A DNA stretch of 64,000 nucleotides from Talpa occidentalis (taxonomy: Eukaryota; Chordata; Mammalia; Eulipotyphla; Talpidae), in assembly GCF_014898055.3 (NCBI RefSeq), contig NW_026555331.1, forward strand, positions 103,128,684 through 103,192,683, read 5' to 3'. A model generated the notes under the pieces. It had not been told where the DNA came from. It was given only the letters and a program-made list of their open reading frames with translations, and searched no databases. Position numbers and translations under genes: made by a program. Below are positions 47,335 to 58,800 of this stretch, piece by piece. The stretch's first letter is position 1. Every line of letters starts with the position of its first letter.

Positions 47335-47800
47335 TAGTATTAGTTTCCTGTGGCTGCTATTACAAATTGCTAAGGACTAGAGGGCCTTACAGGGAAGTAA
47401 AATTATTCTTTCATAGTTCTGGGAGGCCAGAAGTGTGAAACCAAGTGGTTAACATGTCGGTTCCGCTGGAGGCTCATGTCTCTCCCTGGCTTCTACTGGC
47501 AGCTGGCAAGTCTTGGGGATCCTTGGCTTGTGGTTGCATCTCTCTGACCTCTGCCAAGGTCTCTAAGTGAACTTCTCCCTGTGTGTCTTTTCTCCCTTTC
47601 TTTTATAAAGACACCTGTCATTAGATTTAGGGCTTACCCTGATCCAATATGATCTTATCTCAAGGTCCCAACTTCATTACACCTGCATAGACCCTTTTTC
47701 CAAGTAAGGTCTCATCCACAGGTTCCAGGTGGCAATATTCTTTGAGTGGACCACCAATCAACTCACTATACGCTCTCTACAACTAAAAAATGTCATCTTA
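47335..47800 (-). mobile_element. MLT1-type MaLR LTR
   Basis: TTAGTTTCCTGTGGCTGCT, GTTCTGGGAGGCCAGAAGTG, TGGAGGCTCATGTCTCTCC, AAAGACACCTGTCATTAG, TAAGGTCTCATCCACAGG are the MLT1 LTR in reverse. It is a solo, old copy with no target duplication that I can define. Confidence 0.65.
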
Positions 47801-49004
47801 GCTCATGAAAACCTTCCTGTATGAGCAAAACATGGGTCAGTGTTTTCCCACAACTTTCTTCACTTTTCCTACTCAGATCTTCAAAGCTGTGATAACCTTG
47901 GTTTTTCTCCCTGCTCACCATTGGCAGATGGGATGTGGTATAAGTGATGGAAACTGAACAGTAGAGTTTCAGATGGAAGAAACAGAAGAGGACCTAACAC
48001 AATCACATGTGTCCCTGATGAGGTAAGAGATGTGAGAGGTGATGGGCCCTCTCCGGGTAGGGCAGGCAGCGTGGCAACAGGGAAAGAGAGCCTCAGCACA
48101 TCTCTCATGCTCAGGCACCTGGCCCAGGCTCTGCCTCTATTCCCTGTCACTTCCCACAGTGTCACCCTGTCACCAGGCCCCACAAACATAGGTCACCCCC
48201 ATCATTCTACAAAAATACATGAGGGATGGCAACATGGCTCACTCCTTACTTCATGCCCCTGGATCACACCAATTTTCATCCATAAAATTTAGATGTAAAT
48301 AGCCAAAGTCAGACCTGCCAGGATGCCAATCAACTTCTTATTTGTTTTTCTACATTTTAGGATACAAAGAGACAGTTTTTGAAATGCTTCCCATGCTACA
48401 TACGAACAATGGACTCTTGTAACTACACTTGAATCTTTGATACAAATAATCTTTTATACTCTGAAGATTGCCTGATAAATCAATTGTTTGGTACTCAAAT
48501 ACTCCTCAAGGACTGATAACCGCAATGAGTAAGTTCTAAGGCTAACACCTATAAAATAATGTCATACATTTACAATAAAAAAGAAATCAATATTAATATT
48601 AACAATAAAAGTAATTAGACAAAGAGAACTTAAATTGAATTAGAAAGTTAATTCTTGTATTTGTCCAGAATTTTAGCTTGAGGAAAGTAGTTTTAATAAA
48701 AGGAAAATGAGGAGGTAGAACGGAGCTTTTAGAAACAATGATGGGGGCTTCTGAGTATTTTCAAGGGTATTAAAGGTCAATTGTATTTAATCCTATTTTG
48801 AATTTATGGATTTTTTCCCCCAAATGGAGAAATATTTTATAGCTCTTTATACTATTTTAAACCACTTTCAACATAAAGTTTTATTTGTGAGAGCAACCAG
48901 ATGATGGAGATTTTTACCAGGAAACCACACCAGATGAATTCCAGCAACTGATAAATTAGCAATTGGGAAGAGGTTATTAAGGATCTCCCTTTAACCTTCT
49001 ACTC
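47801..49004. other. Intronic sequence, nothing recognised
   Basis: No exon or repeat identified in this 1.2-kb stretch, which is AT-rich after 48300. Confidence 0.45.
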
Positions 49005-49160
49005 AGGGTGTGGGCAGAAGCATCAACATTACCTGGGAGCTTATTAGAAATACAGAATGCCAGGAACCAGACCCTACAGGAACCAGAATCTGCATTTTAA
49101 CAAGATCCTCAGGGGATTCCTATGCACATCAGCATTTTTGAAGTTGTGCTTCTGTCAGTG
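49005..49160 (+). mobile_element. MER5-group hAT MITE
   Basis: AACATTACCTGGGAGCTTA, TTAGAAATACAGAATGCC, CAGAATCTGCATTTTAAC and AAGATCCTCAGGGGATTCC are in MER5 order. Confidence 0.68.
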
Positions 49161-49389
49161 AACAGGGGTGTCTTCCTGAAATAAAATAAAGGGGTTAACC
49201 AAGGAGAATGCTCATAAAGAATATAAATCTGATTTTTAGTTCCAGCATCACACAAATTGAACTAATATTCTCTTTACCTCTACAAAACAGAGACTCTGGA
49301 TCAACTACAATCATATTTTTAAAAGCCAAACTCAAAAGACAAAGAGGGAAATTTCCAGTTACCAAAAAGCCGCAAAGAAATTCAGGGCA

Positions 49390-49664
49390 GGGACTCCCCG
49401 GTTGCACAGTGGATTGAGCCCCGGCTATGAAGCTGTCCACAGCCTCCTCAACGCTGGTTCGATTCCCAGCCGGCTAGGGAGAAACTCACATGGCATGGTA
49501 GACCTCTCCTGCTGCGCCCGCTGCTCCCCTCAGCAGTATCTTTGGTCTGTCTGCCTGTTCTGCTCCCCACTCTGTCTCTGGTGAATTCTCTCACCCTCCC
49601 GCGCCTCTGACTGTACCCCAGTTCTTGTATAAATAAATAAATCTTTAAAAAAGATAAAAGAAAA
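49390..49664 (+). mobile_element. T+ SINE, intermediate between subfamilies A and B
   Basis: The head GGGACTCCCCGGTTGCACAG and CTATGAAGCTGTCC look like B; the tail CTTGTATAAATAAATAAATC looks like A. The perfect duplication AAAGAAATTCAGGGCA is at 49374-49389 and 49665-49680. Confidence 0.9.
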
Positions 49665-50269
49665 AAAGAAATTCAGGGCACATGAGTCAAGGCAATTGAA
49701 TCCCAGAGATGGCATATTAGGTTGCAGGGCCTGATAACGACAAGGGATTAGAGTCATGCCATTCTCATGAAAAGCAGAGATAAGATCTTGGACTTACATG
49801 AAGTGTGATTCTAGAATTTAGGCTCCTACACAAATCCTGTTCCCTTTGCCTAAGAGGAATGGGAGAACTCCCAAAGGGATTCCAGAGACAAGGCAAAGAA
49901 GTCTGATTGGTCCCCAAGAGGTTTGATGGGCCCCCAAGTCTGGGTCACTTGTAGATATGAAGTCCAAATGACTACCACTTGTTATTGGGATCTCAAACTC
50001 ACAAATTACCATTAAAATTCATTGTAGGCAAGTGAAATACTTGGAAGACCTAGACATGGCAAATAGAAAACATCTCTATAAAGAGAGTCCCACAAAGCAG
50101 GGCACAGAGGACCCATAGGATCAAAAATAATCCCAGCTAAGAATGAGCTCACAAGCAAAAAACTAAGACACATGAGAAGTAGTTCACTATAAGAGAGCAC
50201 TGTCAGGCACCACAGTGGATTACCACAACACAGAACAGAAGATAATAGAACCATTCTAAAGAGACTGGT

Positions 50270-50600
50270 TTTATTTAAGCCTCAGAACAATTTACTAGAT
50301 AAGAAAACTGAGGAACGGGGCCTTCCCTGTAGCACAGCAGATTGAGCGCTGCGCTGCAGAGCTCTCAGCAGTGTCTTCAGTCCGTCTGCCTATTCTGCAC
50401 CCTGCTATGTCTCTGGTGAATCATCTCACCCTCCCGTGCCTCTGGCCTGTACCCCAGTTCTTGTATAAAACTAAATAAATCTTTAAAAAAAAAAGAAACT
50501 GAGGAAAATTGGTAATTTACAGATGAGGAAACTGAAGTTCAAGGAATCTAAGTGATAAGAAGGGTTGATGGTTTAAATCCAGTCCTAGTATATTTTCTAC
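50270..50600 (-). repeat. MIR interrupted by a T+ SINE
   Basis: GATAAGAAAACTGAGGAAC lies left of the SINE at 50317-50494; AATTTACAGATGAGGAAAC, TTCAAGGAATCTAAGTGAT and GTTTAAATCCAGTCC lie right of it. Together they make a MIR-like core, with the target duplication included twice. Confidence 0.6.
50317..50494 (+). mobile_element. T+ SINE with internal deletion
   Basis: The first ~45 bases of the head run directly into the 3' third (CTCAGCAGTGTCTTCAGTCC), so about 100 internal bases, including the B box, are absent. The flanking duplication AACTGAGGAA lies before the head and after the tail, so it was inserted as one unit into a MIR. Confidence 0.85.
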
Positions 50601-51909
50601 CACATTATCTCTGTTCTTAATTAATGTATGGCCTGCTTAAAAATTTTGTACAACAGAAGGGATAGAAGTAATTTTCTTAGATTGGGAAGGGGGAAGTCCC
50701 ATTCAGTTAATCTGATCTTATGTAGTCTTTTTTTTTTTACACAAAGAAGTAAGGAAGAAGTATTTACATACTCAGGAATTTTCATTGAGGGCAGACAAAA
50801 GAGATGAGGTAAGAATTTTGAGGCATTTGGACAAAATGAGAAGCAATAGGCTAACATCCTTCTAGAGTGTTCAAAAGACAAGGATTTATATTAAGGCAAT
50901 TGTCTTCATTTTTCCAAGATAGGATGTCTGGTAATTATTATAAGCCAACATGAACATCTGCTTTTATTCCTGAGGCATCATCACAGTGTTCCTGAAAAGC
51001 TACATTTTACTTTTACCCACAAACCCCCATGCATAATGCTAAAGAACTGGTGTAAAGCTCAGGCATTGCAGTGAAGCTATAATTTCTCATCTCTTACCCC
51101 TTCACTAAATTATAATTTAAATTCCATCATTCAAAACTGTCTGATCTTAAGCCAGATGCATATATCAAGAGAAAGTATTAAAATCTGACCTTTTATATCC
51201 CCAATAAGAAATGTCATGAGTCCATCCATAACTCCCTCTCGCATTCAAGCCAAGAAAGATTTGAACTTCAGAGGGAACTCTTCAATTACAGGACAATTTC
51301 AGGGCTTTTCTAGTAACCTAAAATTAGAATTCTAAATTCTAAAAAAAAAAATGAGATGCCTTTTGTGTTTCAAAGTAGAAATAATAATGAATGAGTAAAT
51401 TTGTGCAATGCACAAAAGGATGCCACATAGAATAAGTATAAAAGGAACACACTGATGTATCCAGTTGAAGTCAGTCCTAAGATTACTGGAAACTTGGCAA
51501 TCAGTAGCATTTCAGCAGAGGCCGTAAAACCCAAAACAATTATCCATTGTCTCTTTTGCTGGCTAAAATTTACATCTAGTGGCTTCATCAGTATAGATAC
51601 CGCAGAGATTCTACAAAGAAGAATGTGGGTCTAGGTGACTTCTGAGCTTGCTCTTGGAATATTTATCATTTTAGCTCAGTAAATAGGTAGTCTCTTGCCA
51701 GTGGGGAGATAAGCAGGCAGCCTTATCAGTCTTGGTACTTTCAAAGGGTTTTTGTTCCACAGCACACTGTGGAGCATCCATCTTCCCTCTGATGACCATC
51801 ACACCAGCAAGCGTGGAAAGTAGGTATTTAGACCATTGTAAAGAATAGTCATTTAAATGAGAAAAAACTTAACTGAATAGTAAGAATAGGAAAAAAGAAG
51901 AGTGGGACA

Positions 51910-51943
51910 GGGAGCATCCAGAGACAGGGAGCATCCAGAGACA
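51910..51943 (+). repeat. 17-bp tandem duplication
   Basis: GGGAGCATCCAGAGACA occurs twice, head to tail, without mismatch. Confidence 0.9.
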
Positions 51944-52424
51944 TAGGTTCAAGAGCTATAGCTGCTCTATTCTATCATGGTTGGGGGAAGGGGGTAAAGT
52001 TAGGGCAATTCTAATTGAGGCCGCACATAAGCACCTCCACCTCCATCCACACAAAAGCATACTTGGCATCCAAGAAAAGACCATGAAAGTGGAATGGATT
52101 TCCCAACATCCATTCATGTCTTCATTTAATAAACATTTACTGAATTCCGTATACACGTATATCAGACCTATCATCAATATAAGAAGGAGGAAAAGAGATA
52201 ATAAAGTATATATTAGGTAGAAGAAAACAAGTAACAATAAAATATGACTAATTAAAAAAAAAACAGAAAATATGCCAATTGTAGCACTATGTAACTTCAT
52301 GAAGAAAATATTATCTGAACTGGACCCTAAAGAATTGGAAAATTTGGAGACATAGATATACTATTGGAAAGAATCTACCACAAATAAGAGATCATTGAAT
52401 CAGTGGGTTAGATATGCTTCTCAG

Positions 52425-52600
52425 CCTTCCCTACATCTATAAATCACCTACAGAGAATTTTTAAACCATCAATGCTGATGACCTACCCCCAGATATTTTA
52501 ATTTAATTAATCTGCAGTGAGACCCAGGCAGTGGGTGGTTTCACTGTTTGGAATGTTCTCAAGGTAACTCTAATGTACAAACAGGATTGAGAATGTTCAG
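52425..52600 (+). mobile_element. MER5A-like hAT MITE
   Basis: AAATCACCTACAGAGAATTT, CCCCAGATATTTTAATTTAA, GTGAGACCCAGGCAGTGG and GTAACTCTAATGTACAAACAG follow MER5A, ending GGATTGAGAATGTTC. Confidence 0.6.
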
Positions 52601-53194
52601 CCAAAAAGTACAGACTGCTATTTGCCTTTAAAGTTTGTGCTAAAACTTTACAAAAATCCCAGCTGCCAGTGTGTAATGACTCATGAATTGACACAAAGAT
52701 ACAGGAAGAAAGACCAAAATAAAATGTTGACTTCATCATAGTCAAATTCCTTTGGGAACTTCCATTTTTCAGATAGAAAGTCAATAACATAGGAACTTTA
52801 TGGACACTATTTGGTGCTTTGGCCAAAAACTGCCAGAATATTTCCCACCTAAAAGAACCGAGTGAAGAATTGGCCACATGGAATCACGGGGGGACAAGCT
52901 TGCAGTGTGTGCATAATGCTGCTTTTAGTTCTGGGTTTGAGAACAGAACCAGAAACATCTGGTGGTCTTACTGATGGCCTCTGTGATAATTTAATAAAAC
53001 AAGCATGGGTTTTTCTCAGTGAAAAGTCACCTTTCAAATACAAGATAGGATATTGCAAGCTAAGGTGGGTCAAGTGTTTGCATTGGGCAGGGGGTCTTCC
53101 ATGTGTGAGTCTTGGAATTGTGTCTGAAAGGAAAAATGGATTTGTGTAGCTCTAGAGTGACCTACTACTATAAATAAATAGAGTGACCTCTGTT

Positions 53195-53580
53195 TCAATT
53201 TTTGATTGTTTGTAACATAGCTCAAAAATGCAGTGGCATAAAATAATTTCTTATTTCTCATTGTTCTACTAGTTGTCTGACTCAGCTAACTGAGTTTCTC
53301 CTTGTTTCTCCTTGATTCTCTCATGCAGGTGTGGCCAGACAACAGCTGGAGTCCTCTGGACTGGATGCCCAAAATGGCATGTCTGGTTAATATCCCTACT
53401 AACTAGAAACTCAACTAGTACTGCAGATCAGAGTACCTATAGATAGCCTCTCTATGTGTCTTGAGTGCTGCGTTCCAAGAGACAGGAAGTAGAAGCTGCC
53501 AGTCTCAAAATCTGAGTTCAGAAACTGGGAAATATCCCTTCTACCATATTGTATTAATCAAATCAGTCATGAGCTTTCCA
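53195..53580. repeat. Possible old LTR-like repeat
   Basis: AAAATGCAGTGGCATAAAAT, TCATGCAGGTGTGGCCAG, GTTCCAAGAGACAGGAAG and ACCATATTGTATTAATCAA resemble an ancient mammalian LTR-type repeat. Family not identified. Confidence 0.4.
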
Positions 53581-53981
53581 TGTCTCAAGAAAAAAATATC
53601 AAAACCTTACAGTCATCTTTAATCCTCCAAAATTTGTGAATAAATTAGCCCTTCTTATTCTCAGCACTATATATATTTGAACACTAAAAAGATATTTTTA
53701 TAGTTCTTTGATAACAACTCCCACTGCAAATAAAAAAAGACTAATACTATACACAATACAAAAATAAAAGAGTTATACTGTACTATTCTTCACTGACTGT
53801 ACGCTCATCACGTGTAAGTTTGAGGTTGTTTTGTTTTCTTTTGTTTTTCCCAGCAGTCAGGATGAATTTACACTAAACATCTCTTCTCTCTTTCTTTGGT
53901 GGCTGAAAGCATGTCTGCAAATATAGATGCAAAGACAGGTGAAAAGGACAATCAGTAGATGAGGACACAGATAAGGGCCAC

Positions 53982-54081
53982 NNNNNNNNNNNNNNNNNNN
54001 NNNNNNNNNNNNNNNNNNNNNNNNNNNNNNNNNNNNNNNNNNNNNNNNNNNNNNNNNNNNNNNNNNNNNNNNNNNNNNNNN
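53982..54081. other. Assembly gap (100 N)
   Basis: A second run of exactly 100 N, again a placeholder. Real missing length is unknown. Confidence 0.99.
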
Positions 54082-54268
54082 CCTTTTGTCCTTTTCCTTG
54101 GGTGAGTCTCTTGGGAGTCCTAAGCTTACTTGACTTTTCTCTGGCTGTTTTAAGCTCCAACTCCACTTTATAGCAACAACTTTGGATTCTGATAACACAG
54201 AATTTGAGGTTTCCTGCTCTTCTCAAAGCTGTGAATGCCAAAAACTTATCATTCAAAAAATAAATACC

Positions 54269-54530
54269 GGGCCTCCCCGGTGGCACAGCAGTTGAGCGCT
54301 GGGTTGCGGAGCTGCCCGCAGCCCCTGCAGCGCCGGTTCGACCCCCGGCCACAGGACGAGGGTCCCACATGGCGCGCAGACCTCTCCGGCAGCCTGCTGC
54401 TCCCTCAGCAGTGTACTTCATCCGTCTGCCTGTTCTGCTCCCTGCTCTGGTTCTGGTGAATTCTCTCACCCTCCCGCGCTTCTAACTGTACCCAGTGCTT
54501 GTATGAATAAATAAATAAATCTTAAATAAA
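54269..54530 (+). mobile_element. T+ SINE, subfamily A
   Basis: CpG-rich copy (CGCCGGTTCGACCCCCGG) with a short internal deletion after the B box. The flank AAATAAATACC is at 54258-54268 and 54533-54542; because the tail is also AAAT-rich the 3' limit is approximate. Confidence 0.88.
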
Positions 54531-55549
54531 TAAATAAATACCAACAATTGCCTTTTTTCTCTTCTCAGCTCACCCAAATCTTCTTTAAAGTGCTTTTGGA
54601 TTTTTGATGTTCTTTCCCTGTTCAATCCTACAATTTTTTTTTTTTTCAAATTGTGAGGTAAAATCCCCAACTCCAAACACCACAGAACATTCTTGTATGG
54701 GAGATACTCCTGCTATTATAAAACATCCTCTCTCTGAAGGGGGGGGGATGAATCTCTCACTAATGCCAATTGCAGAGGCTAAATAATGCCAAGTGTAGGA
54801 GGTGATCGGAAGGGAGAAAGGAAGGAAGGAAGGGAGTGGGCTGCTGCAGGAGTGGGCTCCTGCATGTACAGTCATCTGCTCATTCTTTGAATCACCAGGT
54901 ATGGGGCAGAGATTTAAGTCACCCATGGCTTAAGCCTCCAGTTCCCAATGATATTAACTCTTTTCTGAGAAGTATTATCCTGGGTGTGCATACTATTAAT
55001 TTACCATATTAGTCTACAAGTTACTTATTTTGCAATTTCACATATTTTGACTTAGATCTCTGATAGTCTCTGCCAATAGTACCTGACACCATGGAAGTGG
55101 AAGCTTGTTATGGACACTCGCCGGGCATGTAAGTGCTAGACGCATCTGGCTCCTTACAGTCTTGAATCATGCCAGAGAATCAAAGCTTTCCTTGAGAAGT
55201 CCCAGCCTCATTCATAAAGGAACTCCACTCCCTTGACTATTACGGCCTCTGTAAGGTTTTCAGAAGTAACTGGTCCAACCTCTAATTTCCCAGAGCTCAG
55301 GAGGAATTATACCTCAATTGAATTCTACCTCCATAAATTTTTAGAAAGTAAGGCTAATAACACCTTTTAAAATTTTCCCAACACCCACTTTTTTATATGT
55401 AGTAGGTACTTATTAAATGTTTATTATATTTAATTTTAAATAATTAAGTACATGTATTTCACCATTCAATTATTAATATTTTTTTAATCCAGGGACACTA
55501 TTGTTTTAATGTAAAACTTTGAAACATGACTATGTATTCTAATTTTTTT

Positions 55550-55803
55550 TAAAGATTTATTTATTTATGCATACAAGAGCTGGGGTATAGGCCAGAAGTG
55601 CCTGGGAGATAAGAGGATTCATCAGAGACTGAGTGGGGAACAGAACAGGCAACTGATTGAAATACACTGCTGAGCAGCGGGCAGGTCTGCTGCACCATGT
55701 GGATGAGCACCCTGGACAGTGGGATCCAAGTCAGTAGTGCTGCGGTGGCTGCGGATAGCTTCATAGTGCTGCAACTTAACCCCTTGCGCCACCAGGGAGG
55801 CCC
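55550..55803 (-). mobile_element. T+ SINE, subfamily B
   Basis: Minus-strand copy with head GGGCCTCCCTGGTGGCGCAA at the right end and TTTATGCATACAAGAGC at the left. The imperfect duplication TATGTATTCTAATTTTT / TATATTCCAATTCTTTT indicates an older insertion. It lies about 480 bp downstream (in gene sense) of the ELMO1 exon. Confidence 0.87.
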
Positions 55804-56093
55804 TATATTCCAATTCTTTTTAATAGAGTCGAAGGGAAATTTTGTTGGGATTAGGCAAGGAATGTGAGGGATTTATATTTGGCATAATTATAATTTAGCA
55901 ATTGGAAAGACTCTTATATATAATGACCTAATCTCTCATAAATCTGAAATTTCACTATTTTATAAAATTCTACACCTTGTTTCAGATACAGTCTGGTGAG
56001 TAGGTACAAAACATAAAGACACTTAATTTACAAACCCCTCGTCAAGCATTATCTCGATAGTCATTTTTTCCTGATTAACCAATGTCTGATCTC

Positions 56094-56133
56094 TATTATT
56101 GTTGTTGTTGCTGTTGTTGTTATTGTTATTGAG
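56094..56133 (+). repeat. (TTG)n-like microsatellite
   Basis: TTATTGTTGTTGTTGCTG with further TTG/TTA units, about 40 bases. It lies in the ELMO1 intron some 150 bp past the exon's donor site. Confidence 0.85.
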
Positions 56134-56278
56134 GTAATACCAATTGAAAACACTGTATGTAGTTCAAAGTCACAGGATCACACCTCCTGTTCTTTAAAAC
56201 TAGAAATTGCAAATATAAGAAACATAACGAATTTCCAGAATTCTGAAGAGAATAAGACAGAAAATCAGGAAAAAAGAT

Positions 56279-56284
56279 GCTTAC
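56279..56284 (-). other. ELMO1: Splice donor of the ELMO1 exon
   Basis: GTAAGC follows the last exon base on the minus strand and fits the U2-type donor consensus. Splitting the next Glu codon as GA|G is what the family sequence (SGTERYQ) requires, which fixes this boundary. Confidence 0.88.
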
Positions 56285-56454
56285 TCGGTGCCGCTTTCCA
56301 CCATCTGGGTGAGGAGGAAGATGCCATCCAAATTTATAAACTCCTGGGCAAAGGTGACATCGCGGGAGAGGCTGGCCAAGTCCTTCAGGGCCTCCAGCTT
56401 GGCATCCATACTTGCGGACTGGATCCGCTCATGTAGCTGCTGGGCGTTTTGAGC
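56285..56454 (-). CDS. ELMO1: ELMO1 internal coding exon (partial gene)
   Basis: ELMO1 is a cytoplasmic scaffold that pairs with DOCK proteins to activate Rac during cell engulfment and migration. Read on the minus strand, the exon begins directly after a T-rich acceptor ending CCAAG at 56455. It runs 170 bases and ends ACCGA before the donor GTAAGC (56279-56284). It enters in phase 0 and leaves in phase 2, giving 56 codons plus two bases. The translation starts [12 protein letters not shown] and contains [19 protein letters not shown] and ends TQMVESGT, matching about residues 82-137 of the roughly 727-residue protein as I remember it. Two residues seem to differ from human: Ala for Ser after IQS, and Phe for Ser after DGI. 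It sits just after the N-terminal Ras-binding-like domain, at the start of the armadillo-like helices. ELMO2 and ELMO3 fit less well from memory. Flanking splice sites argue against a retrocopy. The neighbouring exons are not in the window. Confidence 0.92.
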
Positions 56455-56480
56455 CTTGGCAGGGCAAAATCAAAGGTAAA
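56455..56480 (-). other. ELMO1: Splice acceptor of the ELMO1 exon
   Basis: On the minus strand a T/C-rich stretch (TTTGATTTTGCCCTGCC) is followed by AAG and then the first exon codon GCT. The AG is the only one nearby that starts the exon in the ELMO1 reading frame at the Ala of AQNAQQ. Confidence 0.85.
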
Positions 56481-58157
56481 AGTGTTCACAAAGCAAACCA
56501 CAACAGACAAAATTTAACTTTTCCTTGAGAAATGAAGGCACAAAGGACAAAAGCAGACTATATGCACACTACATGTAAGTATGGGTTGCACCTCAGGATA
56601 GTCTTTTAATTTCATGATGAGAATCAGTGGTCTTCTCTTAACAGAGTCCACATTCCCATCTCTTGAAAAAACAAGAGCACAAGACAGTCAAGTCCCAGAA
56701 ACTGCACAGGATATGGCGACTAGGAGGGAAACATGGTGAGAATATTTACCTATTAAGTAAAATTATTTTCTGTAGGTGATAAAAAGCTATTTGCTTAGTT
56801 AAGCAATTACATACATTTATACAGCATGCTCCCCTGTGCAATCAATACTCTGACTAATAGCTGCCTACACGCAGTGTTAAAAAGCTACATTAGCCACCCA
56901 AATAATCTTTCAGGGTTACTGAAAATCTTCAGTACAATTCAATGATGCTTACTAATTTCTCTTTCTCAACAACAGTTTCACATGCATTGACTACTTACTA
57001 CATAAATTTAAAGCAAAATAATTAGGAAACTAAATTTGCAGCTTTGCCTGGAATTAGATTTCTCCCTTTTTAAGGCATTTGTACTTGACTTCTACATGTA
57101 GGACAGGGAGAAATGGAAATATATTGGATCCTGTAGTTTGTAGTTGTCATTTACCCAGGAAAGGCTTACATAGCTACTTTTCAGTTGGGAAAAACAGTAA
57201 GAAGGATAAAACATTAAATACTTCTGTTTGTGCTTTTTGCTTAATAAAAAAACTAGATCTCTGTTGTAGATATTACTTAACTCAAAACTGTAATGGCTAA
57301 TGCTCCTATTAACTTCATATACTTCTTCCTAGGTACTTGCTATATCCCTGAAACTACATTGTATCTCAGGAGAAGGGGAACCTGAATATTTGACCCCCAG
57401 ACAATGAAACATCTGCCTTGAGCAGAATCCGATTAGAACTATCTGGGGAACACTATGTGAATTACAATAGGTTTAAAATTGCAAGGTAAAGGGGATCCTG
57501 CTTCACTGAGAACTAAAGGACCCCAGCCCTACAAATTCCACAGCCAAATACCCTGCTACCCATCTCCACCTTCACTGTCACCTGAAGAGCCAAGGGGAGA
57601 GAAGGAAATTCAATGAGGAAGGGATGCAATTCTTCAGGGACCAAGTTAAGGCTGAAATCCATGGCCCCATCATTTGGTCAAATACATACCATGCTCTTCC
57701 ATTTAATTATAACCCAAAATTGACAGAAATTAGAAAATAAGGAGATGAATGAGAAGAACCCTCCCTACTCATTCACTAATCCTTAGATATTTGGCAAGTC
57801 ATTCTAACCCAGAAAACCCATTTTCAAAAAAGAGAGAATGGAGAGTTGAGTGAGACAATGGCTTTACATTTTAAAATAATTAAAAGGCATACCATTATCT
57901 AAAATTTACAAGTAAATATACAGCATTAACACTAACATCCAATATTAACCTAAGTGAATCTCTTTGAATTCCTTGAAAAATATATTTTTCTCCAAGCAGG
58001 AAATCTGTACTTACTATATAGATTATGATAATAAGTGCTCAAAATTATCTCATTTTCATTATTAATGATAACAATCAGTGTTTGGTACTGTTAATACTAG
58101 TAATAAACACAGCTAATATTCACCTAAGTTTTATGAGCCACTATTCTAATTACCTTC
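56481..58157. other. ELMO1 intron upstream of the exon
   Basis: In gene sense this is the end of the intron before the exon. It is free of young repeats for 1.7 kb. The preceding coding exon was looked for and not found. Confidence 0.5.
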
Positions 58158-58170
58158 AAGAAGAAATTCA

Positions 58171-58437
58171 GGGCCTCCCTGGTGGCGAAAGGGGTTAAGA
58201 TGTAACCTAGGAAGCTATCCACAGCCACTGCAGAGCGAATTCCATCCCCGGCCGGGGGCTAACCCACATGGCGCAGCAGACCTCTCCTGACTCGCCCACT
58301 GCTCCCCTCAGCAGTGTATTTCAGTCAGTCTGCCTGTTTTGTTCCCCACTCTGTCTCTGGTGAATACTCTCACACTCCCATACCTCTCTAGTCTGTGCCC
58401 CAGTTCTTGTATGCATAAATAAATAAATCTTTTTTTA
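58171..58437 (+). mobile_element. T+ SINE, subfamily B
   Basis: Head GGGCCTCCCTGGTGGCGAAAG, tail CTTGTATGCATAAATAAATA then TCTTTTTTT. The duplication AAGAAGAAATTCA flanks it (58158-58170 and from 58438). Confidence 0.9.
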
Positions 58438-58479
58438 AAGAAGAAGAAATTCATCGAAACTGCACAATAGTTCTATCAG

Positions 58480-58610
58480 GTATCTGCTTTTATTGTCTTC
58501 CTTTTACAAAGAAAACTGAAATGCAGAGAAGTTAAGTCACTTGCCCATGGTCACACAGCTTGTCGGTGCTGGAGTTAAGATAGAACCTGGGCAGTCGAAC
58601 TCTGAAGACA
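58480..58610 (-). repeat. MIR
   Basis: CTTCCTTTTACAAAGAAAAC, AGAAGTTAAGTCACTTGCCC, ATGGTCACACAGCTTGTCG and AGAACCTGGGCAGTCGAAC match the MIR core well. Confidence 0.8.
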
Positions 58611-58614
58611 TTTA

Positions 58615-58800
58615 AACAATGTGTCTCAAATTGTGCATTCATGAGAATCATCTAGACAACTCTTAAAACAGATCTCTAGGTCTGTCCCAGCATTTCTGCT
58701 TCTGTAGGCCTGATAGGCCCCCTTAAATTGTATGTTTTACAAGCCCCTAGATGCTGCTAATACTCCTGGCCCCAGATCACACATTGCCCACACGACTCTA
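58615..58800 (+). mobile_element. MER5-group hAT MITE
   Basis: GTGTCTCAAATTGTGCATTC, GAGAATCATCTAGACAACTC, CTGTAGGCCTGATAGGCCC and a GCCCCTAGATGCTGCTAAT segment are in MER5 order. It directly abuts a MIR. Confidence 0.6.

Larger units (their letters stand above)
54543..56278. other. ELMO1 intron downstream of the exon
   Basis: In gene sense this is the start of the intron after the exon. It holds a GGAAGGAA run (54815-54835), one SINE (55550-55803) and the TTG microsatellite. No further exon was recognised. Confidence 0.5.
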
